DNA of 64,000 nt from Prorocentrum cordatum (lineage: Eukaryota > Sar > Dinophyceae > Prorocentrales > Prorocentraceae): positions 64,001-128,000 of the forward strand of contig CAUYUJ010000336.1 in assembly GCA_963575745.1 (NCBI GenBank), given 5' to 3'. The position numbers were made by a program, and so were the translations under genes. This document shows, one piece after another, positions 23,210-32,073 of this stretch; position 1 is the stretch's first letter; the number at the start of each line of letters is the position of its first letter. The notes under the pieces were generated by a model. It was given only the letters and a program-made list of their open reading frames with translations, was not told the origin of the DNA and did not search any database.

Positions 23210-23880
23210 GAGGCATCTAACATGGTGGTACCGAGCTGGTACTACGTGTGTTCACGTGTCCACGCCGCCAAAGGGGTATCTAACATGGTGGTTCCGCGCT
23301 GGGAACAAGTGTTTTCACATGTGCAGGCAGCACAGAAGGGGGGTATCTAACATAGTGGTCCTGAGCTGGAGCCACGTTTTATCACGGGTCCAGGCCACAC
23401 ATGGGGCGTATCTAACATGGTGGTTCCGCGCTGGAACCACGTGTTTTCACGTGTCCACGCCACCCAGGGGGCTATCTAACATGGTGGTCCCGAGCTGGAG
23501 CCGCGTCGGTTCACGTGTTCGGGGCACCCAGGTAGGTATAGGTAGGTATCTAACACGGTGGTCCCGAGCTGGTGCCACGTGTTTTCACGTGCCCAGGCCA
23601 CACAGAAGTGGGGTACCCAACATAGTGGTCCCGCGATGGAACCACGTGTTTTCACATACCCAGGTCGCCCAGGGGGGTATCTGACATGGTGGTCCCGAGT
23701 TGGAGCCACGTGTTTTCACGTGCCCAGGGCACACAGGGGGGTGTCTAACATGTTGTGCCCGAGCTGGGACCGCGCCGCTTCACGTGTCCAGGGCACCCAG
23801 GTGGGTATCTAACATGGTGGTCCCGAGCCCGTACCACGTTTTCACGTGTCCAGGCTACACAGGTGGGTATCTAACATGGG
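23210..23880. repeat. 64-bp tandem array, second block
   Basis: About ten units of the CATGGTGG / CACGTGTTTTCACGTG family occur in the same orientation as 19695-20690. The block ends abruptly in a 12-mer block at about 23882. Confidence 0.9.
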
Positions 23881-25355
23881 ACTGGCACGTTCCGTGGCGC
23901 GGCCCGTGGCACGTCCATCGGAACGTTCCGTAACGCGTCCCTTTTGGCACGTCCCGCGGTGCGTCCCCATGGCACGTCCCTTGGCTCGTCGCTTGGCGCG
24001 TCCCTTGGGACGTTCCACGGCGCGTTGTCCCCCTGTCAATTAGCTCTGGGGCAGTTACTATGTGCTCAGGCAGCTCGAGCTTAAGATCCAGATCAGTTCG
24101 GTCAGAACTCGGATGCAAAGGAGGACTCGATTCACAACGCAAAAGAGCACAATCGCGGCATGGCACATCGCAGTTCAGCACGGCGCAGCACAGCACAGCT
24201 TTCGGCATGGTACATCAAGGTCGATACCTTCAGCATTGCTTTTTGGCACGTTCCTTGGGACGTTCCGCGGCGCATCCCGTGGCGAGTCCCCCTGGCACGT
24301 CATGCGGCGCGTCCCGTGGCACGTCAATTGGCACGTCCATTGGCACGTTCCGTAACGAATCCTTTTGGCACGTCCCCTGGCACGTCGCCTGGCGCGTCCC
24401 TTGGAACGTTCCGCGGCGCGTCCTCCTAGCATGTCCCCTTGTCAATTAGCTGTGGGGCAGCTACTATGTGCTCCGGCAGCTCGAGCTTAAGATCCAGATC
24501 AGTTCGGTCAGGACTCGGATGCAAAGGAGGACCCGATCCACAACACTACAGAGCACAATCGCGGCATGGCACATCGCAAGCGCGGCGCAGCACAACACAG
24601 CCCTCGGCACGGTACATCGAGATCGGTAATTTCAGCATTGCTTTTTGGCACGTTCCTTGGGACGTTCCGCGGCGCGTCCTCCTGGCATGCGCCCCTGTCA
24701 TTTTGCTCTAGGGCAGCTACTATGTGCTGAGGCAGCTCGAGCTTAAGATCCAGATCAGTTCGGTCAGGACTCGGATGCAAAGGAGGACTCGATCATCAAA
24801 ATTGTAGAGCACAATCGCGGCATGGCACATCGCAATTTAGCACGGCGCAGCACAGCACAGCACAGCGCGGCATTCAGCACGGTACATCAAGATCGATACA
24901 TTCAGCATTGCCTTTTGGCACGTTCCTTGGCACGTTCCGTGGCGCGTCCCGTGGCGAGTCCCCCTGGCACGTCGCGCGGCGCGTTCCCTGGCACGTCGCG
25001 CGGCGCGTCCCCTGGCACGTCCCGTGGCACGTCCATTGGCAAGTTACGTAACGCGTCCCCGTGGCACGTCCCGCGTTGCGTCCCCATGGCGCGTCCCCTG
25101 GCACGTCGCCTGGCGCGTCCCTTGGAACGTTCCACGGCGCGTCCTCCTAGCATGTCCCCTTGTCAATTAGCTGTGGGGCAGCTACTATGTGCTCCGGCAG
25201 CTCGAGCTTAAGATCCAGATCAGTTCTGTCCAGACTCGGATGCAAAGGAGGACCCGATTCACAACACTACAGAGCACAATCGCGGCATGGCACATCGCAA
25301 ACGCGGCGCAGCACAGCACGGCCCTCGGCACGGTACATCGAGATCGGTAAGTTCA
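23880..25355. repeat. Higher-order units: 12-mer blocks and cores
   Basis: Cores with GGTCAGGACTCGG-type sites at about 24101, 24509, 24762 and 25226 are separated by 12-mer blocks. The spacings 408, 253 and 464 again show one short unit. Ends in a shortened cassette B. Confidence 0.85.
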
Positions 25356-26165
25356 GCATTGCAGTTGCCCGTCGTCCAATCAGATGTCTATGACGCGTTG
25401 CCATGCCTTAGATTTCTATAGCCCTTTCCGGGTTCGTGGGTCGATCATGTCAGCAGAATCCTCGAAAACAACCGAGGTCCGGAGCCCCGACCGCGACGCG
25501 GAAAAGCGTCCCGCGCGCAGGGCTTCCGAGAATGTTTCGCGCGTGCCGCGTCCCGCGCGCAGGAGTTTCGAGGATGTCTCGACTAATTCGATTGCTTTTC
25601 CAGGATTTCCCTGGCCACACAGGGGGGTATCTAACATGTTCTGCCCGAGCTGGAACCACGTCGCTTCACGTGTCCAGGGCACCCCTGCTGCCTCGGGGTC
25701 TCGGCTTCCGCCACCCTGGGAGTTGCAGCCTGCCAATGCACTCGCCTCATGGCGTCAATTCTTTGGCCGACGGTCCTTCGGACCACCCTGGTTCTCGCGC
25801 TCACGTCGACGTCCGGGGCCTCGCCTTTGCATTTCTCTTTGACTGGCGGTTCGTTGGCCACGGCCACCCTGGTGCCCACGCAGTCGCTTGAAGTTTGGTA
25901 TCATGCATTCTTTCTCGGAGTTGTCCCTGGCCGTCGTTTATATTCCGACTTTTGGCGCCTCCGACGGACTTGCATCTTTGCGCGCTGGCAGTTCCACTCA
26001 TTTTCAGTCCCTCCAGCCTTCCACCTGCCGTTGGGCCGCTGCGTGAGGCCTCGGCCGGCGCGTAGCTGTTGCTTGCGCGTCGCCTCTGCCTAGTTAGTCT
26101 CTGCGTAGCCTGCTCGGACCTGACTCGCAGCTGGCGCGCTCGCCCGCGGCCGCTGACAAAAAAAC
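25355..26165. repeat. Shortened cassette B and a dispersed repeat copy
   Basis: 25355-25620 is cassette B lacking its middle. One 64-bp-like unit follows to about 25690. From about 25690 the sequence is unrelated to the field. Its 3' part (about 26010-26160), ending CGGCCGCTGAC plus A7, resembles 62780-62925, which ends CGGCCGCTGAC plus TAAAA. This suggests a dispersed short element with an A-rich end. No coding frame is supported. Confidence 0.55.
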
Positions 26166-26965
26166 ATGTCCAGGGCACCCAGGTGGGTATCTGACATGAT
26201 GGTTCCGAGCTGTACCACGTTCTCCAGTGTCCAAGGTGGGTATCTTTTCCCGTGCCCAGGTCGCCCAGAGGGTGTATCTAACATGGTGGCCCCGCGCTGG
26301 AACCGCATGGTTTTACGTGTCCACGCCACCCAGGAGTGTATCTACCATTGTGGTCCTGCGCTGGAGCCGTGTGTTTTCACATGTCCAGGCCACCCAAAGG
26401 GGGTATCTAACATGGTGGTCCCGAGCTGGAACCACGTGTTCCACGTGTCCAGGCCACCTAAGGGGTAGCTAACATGGTGGTTCCGCGCTGGAGCCACATG
26501 TTTTCACGTGCGCAGGCCACCCAGGGGGTATTTAATTTGGTGGTCCCGAGCTGGAGCCGCGTAGTTTTCGTGTCCACGCCACCCAGGGGAGTATCTAACA
26601 TTGTGGTCCTGCGCTGGGGCCGTGTGTTTTCACGTGTCCAAGTCACCTAGGGGTGGTCCCGAGCTGGAACCACGTGTTTTCACGTGTCCAGGCCACTCAT
26701 GAGGGTATCTAACACGGGCCTCTTGGATCCTTCCTGGGACGCGGAAAGGAACGTCGAGAGTTGATTTGTATTCGGTATCGATTCGTTGTTTTCTTTGCTT
26801 CCAGGCGCCTCTGGGCGTTCCTGGGCCCTCCTGCGCCCCAGACGACCGCATGTTAGATATCCCCCCTGGGTGGGCTGGACCACGGTTTTCTATGTGCGCA
26901 GGCCACCCAAACAGGGTATCTAACATGGTGGTCCCGAGCTGGAGCCATATGTCTTAACATGTCCC
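26165..26965. repeat. 64-bp tandem array, third block, interrupted
   Basis: About ten units of the CATGGTGG family are broken at 26715-26845 by unrelated sequence (CTTGGATCCTTCCTGGGACG and onward). Array units resume to 26965. Confidence 0.8.
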
Positions 26966-26969
26966 GACC

Positions 26970-28180
26970 TTGACCCACGTGGTCCATTGGCACGTTCCGT
27001 AGCGCGTCCCCTTGGCACGTCCCGCGGTGCGTCCCTTGGGACGTTCCACGGTGCGTCCTCCTGGCATGTCCCCCCTGTCAATTAGCCCTGGCGCAGTTAC
27101 TATGTGCCCAGGCAGCTCGAGCTTGGATGCAAAGGAGGACTCGATCCACAACGCTATAGGGCACAATCGTGGCATGGCACATCGCAATTCAGCACGGTGC
27201 AGCATAGCACAGCTCTCGGCACGGTACATCAAAACCGATACATTCAGCATTGCATGTGCCCGTCTCTCAATCTGGTGTCTTTGAAGCGTTGCCATGCCTT
27301 ACATTTCTATATATTCCTTTCCGGTTTCGTGGGTCGATCATGTTTTCACGAGGGAAGGGAGAGAGGGGCGATGCGCGCAGGTGGATGCGATGAGCATTCT
27401 CGCAAGACTCAGGAATCCTACCAGACAGCCCATTGCATGTTTCCAAGTCTCAACGTGCCAGTGGTCACGGTAGCGGATACGGTAGAGAATATCGGAGGGG
27501 TTGAGAGGGCATGGGAGGGCGTCTGGCTGAGGACGGATAGGTGAACCAACACTCTGGAGGCGCTTCAGAAAGAAAGCGCCTCTAGAGTGACGCTGGTGAG
27601 TTTTTTACCACACCGCGCATGTCCTCATATTGCATGCCTGGCGACACTCCAGCAGTTTTTCCCGGAAAGGGCTCGGGCCCAGGGTTGTCTTTAAGTGTGG
27701 CAACCTGTCCCCTGTGCCATGTTGGCGGTGGGCCGGCGAATTTATTTGCGATACGTAACGAGGTAAAGTCCCATTCGGCGTGGAAAAAATGCGTTTCGCG
27801 TGTGCCCGCTCGAGGAAAGTGCGCCCCCCATCTCGGATCCTCGTTGCCTCTTGGGGTCCGCGGACCCCCGCTTTCCATTGACAAAAAAATGCTGCGGAGC
27901 GATTTGCGCAGAATCCATATTAAATCACGAGGTATGGAGCCCCGACTGGGACACGAAAAAGTTGAAAAACTTGTTTTTTTTTGTGTGCCCGCTCGAGGAT
28001 GGCGCGTTCCGCGCGCAGGAATTCTGAGGATGTCTCGAGTCCCACGCTTGTTTTGTAGAAGGAAGGTTGGCTTTTCGTGTGCCCGCTCGAGGATGGCGCA
28101 CCCAGCGTGCCGAATCTCTGAGGATGTCTCGGGCGAAACGTTTGTTTTGCAGCGCTTGAAAGGCTTGGGCGCTCCAGGAT
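26970..28180. repeat. 12-mer block, core, then cassette A copy 2
   Basis: A short 12-mer block (26985-27065) and a core with an internal deletion (27080-27265) are followed by cassette A (27325-27665, collinear with 17525-17880). About 500 bp follow with several CCCGCTCGAGGA words (for example 27808 and 27989). No coding frame is supported. Confidence 0.7.
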
Positions 28181-28184
28181 GTCC

Positions 28185-28565
28185 GGACCGTTATTTGCAA
28201 AGGATCGTGGCCCTGGGAGCGCAGATGCTGCGTAATTTGCGAAGGATTTGGGCTCTGGGGGCGCGGACGCAACGTACTTGGCTAGGGATCCTGGCCCTGG
28301 AGGCGTGATTCACTAGGGAGCGTGGCTCTGGGAGCGTGTACACTGCGTCATTCACGAGGGAGCGCGGCCCTGGGAGCGTGGACACTGCGTCATTCACGAG
28401 GGAGCGCGGCCATGGGAGCGCGGACGCAGCGTCGTGTACGAGGGATCGTGGCCCAGGGAGTGCGGATGCAGCGTAATTTGCAGGGGATCATGGCCTTGGG
28501 GGGGTGGACAAGTGTAATCTATGATGGATCCTGCCCCTGGGGGCGCGGACACAGCGTAATTGACG
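28185..28565. repeat. About 47-bp tandem array
   Basis: Seven to eight degenerate units contain GGATCGTGGCCCTGGGAGCG, CGGACGCAGCGTAATTTGC and ATTCACGAGGGAGCG. Ends directly in a core copy at 28567. Confidence 0.8.
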
Positions 28566-29515
28566 ATCAGTTCGGTCAGGACTCGGATGCAAATGAGGAC
28601 TCGATCCACAACACTGTAGAGCACAATCGCGGCATGGCACATCGCAATTCAGCACGGCGCAGCACAGCACAGCTCTCGGCACGGTACATTCAGATCGATG
28701 CTCTCAGCATTGCAACCTGGCACGTTCCTTGGCGCGTCCCGTGGCGGGTCCTCCTGGCACGTCGCGCGGCGCGTCCCGTGGCACGGCCCGTGGCACGTCC
28801 ATTAACACGTTCCGTAGCGCGTCCCCCTTTGCACGTCCCGCGGTGCGTCCCCATGGCACGTCCCCTGGCACGTCGCCTGGCGCGTCCCTTGGGACGTTCC
28901 GCGGCGCGTCCTCCTGGCATGCTCCCCTGTGAATTAGCTCTGGGGCAGCTACTATGTGCTGAGGCAGCTCTAGCTTAAGATCCAGATCAGTTCGGTCAGG
29001 ACTCGGATGCAAATGAGGACTCGATCCACAACACTGTAGAGCACAATCGCGGCATGGCACATCGCAATTCAGCACGGCGCAGCACAGCACAGCTCTCGGC
29101 ACGGTACATTCAAGATCGATAATTTCAGCATTGCGTTAGCCCGTCGCCCAATCAGGTGTCTTTGAAAGGTCGCCATGCTTTACATTCCTATATTCCTTTC
29201 CGTGTTCGTGGGTCGATCATGTTCCCAGAAAGGGCTTGGGCCCAGGGTTCTCTTTTAGCTGTTTCCCCCCGGACCCGACGGGAGGTGTGCTGGCGGAAGT
29301 GATCTGCGATCAATAACGAGGTAAACTGTGAATTTGCAGTTGAACAAGTGCGTTTTTCGCGTGCCCGCTCAAGGAAAGTTTGCCCCCCAACTCGGATCCT
29401 CTATAAATAATGGTGTCTGCTGACACCCGTTTTCCATTGTAAAAAAGAGGGTACGGGGCATTTGTAGCAGAATCCTCTAAAAAACCGAGGTCTGGAGCCC
29501 CGACCAGGATCCGCC
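28565..29515. repeat. Core, 12-mer block, core, cassette B-like end
   Basis: GGTCAGGACTCGGATGC sites lie at about 28573 and 28996 (423 bp). The two cores are nearly identical over about 120 bp. 29130-29515 is a diverged cassette B. This is the right edge of the hierarchical repeat field. Confidence 0.8.
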
Positions 29516-29689
29516 GCTCCCTATCGATTCATTGCAGGGGTGCCTGGCGTGCTGAACCTTTTCGCTTTTTGTGGTCCCAAAGAACTCCCCCCTGGGGCTT
29601 CGGCCCGTCCCGCCGGCCACCCGGAAAATTTGCCCGGCGTCTCCGGAGGTGGTTGCAAAGGGTTTTTCCTGCTCCAGGCGGCTCCAAGA

Positions 29690-30165
29690 CGGCCCGAGTG
29701 GCCTCCAAGACGCCTCCACGACAGCCAACATGGCCTCAAAGACGGCTCAGATGGCCCCAAGATGCCTTTAAGATGGCCCAAGATGCCTCCAAGACAGCCC
29801 AAGAGGCCCCCAAGAGCCCCCCCAAGACGCCTCCAAGAGGTCCTCCTGAAGGGCCCGAAGAGGCCCGAAGAGGCCCGAAGAGGCCTAAGGTTTTTTTGAA
29901 GGATTTCGGCATTTACTTCTTCTCGGCCTTCCGACGGCTCAAGACAGCCCAAGAGGCCCCCAAGATCGCCCCAAGATCGCCCACGAGGCCTCCAAGATGG
30001 CCCCATGACGGCCCAAGAGGCCCCCAAGACGGCCCCAAGAGGGCCCCAGAGGCCTCCAAGACGCCCAAGATGGCTTCCAACAGCCTCCACGACAGCCATT
30101 ATGGCTTCCAAGACGGCTTAGATGGCCCCAAGAGATGCCCCAATATGCTTCCAAGATGGCCCAAG
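29690..30165. repeat. CCAAGA-type degenerate array, left of the LTR element
   Basis: The array uses CCAAGATGGCC, CCAAGACGGCC and CAAGAGGCCCC words. It breaks at 30165 exactly at the 5' LTR and continues at 46665 after the 3' LTR, so the array is the insertion target. Bases 29516-29690 are unassigned. Confidence 0.85.
30161..30165 (+). repeat. Target-site duplication, left copy (CCAAG)
   Basis: CCAAG lies immediately before the 5' LTR and matches 46665-46669 immediately after the 3' LTR. Five bases is the usual duplication for Ty1/copia. Because the word is frequent in the target array, the match alone is weak. The LTR and PBS boundaries support it independently. Confidence 0.7.
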
Positions 30166-30449
30166 ACTTTAAACGGAGAGGGTTAAAGGCGAGATGTAAA
30201 TCGAGCATGCACCGCTGCCGTGCCTGGCTCAAGCCGGGCCCGGCCAAACATGTGATTGTGCCTCACCGAGGCGCACTACTCGCATCTGAGATCGGAAAAG
30301 ACCTTTCTATTGAAGATGCCCCTTCTATCCTTTACTCCAGATCCCATGCTTCATCTTGCTCTCTTGCTCATGCGGTATGAGCCAAAGCCTGGGATATGGG
30401 AGCGCCTAAGGCGGAACATATATCTTGGCTTACCAGTGCGTTTTCGACT
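30166..30449 (+). repeat. 5' LTR (284 bp)
   Basis: It is identical to 46381-46664 except for three transitions. It starts ACTTTAAACG and ends GTTTTCGACT, so it lacks the common TG...CA termini. The ends are set by the abrupt loss of identity, the CCAAG duplications and the abutting primer-binding site. It contains the first in-frame ATG of gag at 30316 (a second at 30346), so gag begins inside the LTR. A GC-rich near-palindrome (CCGGGCCCGG) lies at about 30234-30243. Confidence 0.93.
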
Positions 30450-32073
30450 TGGTAGCGGAGCTGGCTACACTCTCGTGTGGCTGGCTCTCGCTCTAATACC
30501 CATCATCCACGGCACAACTTGGTGGACTACTACTACGGTGGAATACCATGTTGCGCCGGCTCTGCGAGGAGCGGAGCCAGTCCGCGATCGGGCTAGCGGG
30601 GCGACCCGCGAGCTCGAGACGCTCTCTCCTACCTCACTGCGCTACTTCACTCCCGACTTCCACCAGATGCCAATCGGCAACTCGATCGAGAACGTGGTCA
30701 CTCTGCGGGGCTACCCGCAGCGGGGCCACCTGCATCCCGTGCCGGTCAGGCGCCTTACGGCTACTACGCCCGAGCCTGACAAACCACAGCCTAAACCAAT
30801 CACCGAAGCCGAGATGCACATGCACTGGATCAAGATAACTATCTTCGGCATTCTATGGGTGATAATGGGATGTGCTGTGGGCTACATGCGGCAGGGGATG
30901 GACGACACGCGTACTACCGGCCCTTCTTGGGACCCAGCCGGTACTACGCCCTTTCGCGAGTACGTTCGCGAAGTACATGCATGGATAAACGTGACGAGCG
31001 GCAATATGACGCCACCTCAGCAAGCTGCAGCACTACAACGTGGTCTTCAAGGCCTTGCTCGTCGTATCGCCATGCAGGTCCCCTCCCAGATCATCAATTA
31101 TGGTGTAAATGTCAACGGACAGCCAACGGATGCAGTTACTTATATACTTTATCTATTGAGTACCAAATTTGAAAATCTGGAAGATGAGCGCCAGCTCAAC
31201 TCTGGCACTGCCCTTATCGACTTTCGCGTCGAAAGGGGCGAGCGAATCGACTCAGTGTTAGCTCGATTCGAGATGGCCCGTGACGAGGCTAACTCTGTTG
31301 GATTTGTCATCCCCAACTTTCAGATCCTAACGCTGATCCTTTTCAGAGCGTTAGGCGTTGGCGCGTCACGAGCCCAACACCTGCTGGAGCCCTTCAATCA
31401 TCAGATGCCCAGAACGCAAGCAGACTATGATAGGCTGCTGACCAGGATGAGGAACTACGGGCATGTTGCCGAGCGCTCTCCTGGCAACATTGCGGGCATC
31501 TTCGCAGGGCACCACGCACATGCAGGTGTCTACGCCACGACTGCGGGGTCACCCGCTGGTCCTGGCGAGCCAAGTCCCTGGGCTGATTCAGCCGATATGC
31601 CCAACGAGGCCACTGCCCTCTTAGGGCAGACCGGCCAGGCATCGGCAGAGGCAGCGGAGGCGAACGCCTGGTCGAACTACACGCCGGGCGCCGCCTACAC
31701 TGCAAGCCCGCCCTCGGGCACAACCCTCTGGGGCCAAGCGGAGTCATCCGCTCAAGGGTCTCAGCCACCCTCTCCGTTTGAATCTGGCACTGACACAGAT
31801 ACCTCATCTGACGGTGATCACAATGGTATGGTCTCTGCTGGCAATGACTATCCAGCTGATGACACTCACCTTTCTGAACAACAAAGAGCGGAAGCCGCTT
31901 TTATGGCTTATCGCAAATCAAAACGCCGTTGGAGGCGCATTATGAAGAAACCGGTCAGAAAAGTGAGACGTGCAGCACGCCGAGATTTCAAACGCTATGG
32001 AAAGGGTCGTGGCAAAGGGGTCGCAGACGCCGTATGCATGGTAGGGGCATCACTGCTTTCCTCACGTCCTTAA
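30316..32073 (+). CDS. Gag-like protein with two hydrophobic segments
   Basis: The frame is open from before the LTR end to a TAA at 32071-32073. I take the ATG at 30316; upstream codons of the frame lie in the LTR without ATG. Two hydrophobic segments, about 30460-30525 (L-V-W-L-A-L-A-L-I-P-I-I) and 30835-30887 (I-T-I-F-G-I-L-W-V-I-M-G), look membrane-spanning and are unusual for Gag. From about 30955 to 31500 comes a helical capsid-like domain (Y-V-R-E-V-H-A-W-I-N, E-R-I-D-S-V-L-A-R-F). Then a low-complexity Ala/Gly/Ser region and a basic Arg/Lys tail begin the nucleocapsid. The basic tail continues in the overlapping frame that carries the zinc knuckle, so the TAA probably reflects a frame offset near 32000-32040. 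The role inferred from family is RNA packaging and particle assembly. Confidence 0.8.
   Translation: MPLLSFTPDPMLHLALLLMRYEPKPGIWERLRRNIYLGLPVRFRLGSGAGYTLVWLALALIPIIHGTTWWTTTTVEYHVAPALRGAEPVRDRASGATRELETLSPTSLRYFTPDFHQMPIGNSIENVVTLRGYPQRGHLHPVPVRRLTATTPEPDKPQPKPITEAEMHMHWIKITIFGILWVIMGCAVGYMRQGMDDTRTTGPSWDPAGTTPFREYVREVHAWINVTSGNMTPPQQAAALQRGLQGLARRIAMQVPSQIINYGVNVNGQPTDAVTYILYLLSTKFENLEDERQLNSGTALIDFRVERGERIDSVLARFEMARDEANSVGFVIPNFQILTLILFRALGVGASRAQHLLEPFNHQMPRTQADYDRLLTRMRNYGHVAERSPGNIAGIFAGHHAHAGVYATTAGSPAGPGEPSPWADSADMPNEATALLGQTGQASAEAAEANAWSNYTPGAAYTASPPSGTTLWGQAESSAQGSQPPSPFESGTDTDTSSDGDHNGMVSAGNDYPADDTHLSEQQRAEAAFMAYRKSKRRWRRIMKKPVRKVRRAARRDFKRYGKGRGKGVADAVCMVGASLLSSRP
30450..30461 (+). 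promoter_or_regulatory. Primer-binding site TGGTAGCGGAGC
   Basis: TGGTAGCGGAGC begins at the first base after the 5' LTR. It would pair with a tRNA 3' end reading GCTCCGCTACCA. Many copia elements use initiator Met tRNA with TGGTATCAGAGC at this place. Here nine of twelve bases agree, so a methionine tRNA primer is likely, but the host tRNA sequence is not in the window. Confidence 0.8.

Noticed and set aside
18277-29102. Many W-H-V-P-W-R-V-P or A-R-P-L-A-R frames
   Set aside because: They come from the TGGCACGTYCCN 12-mer. Neighbouring higher-order units do not keep one frame and there is no conserved start or stop.
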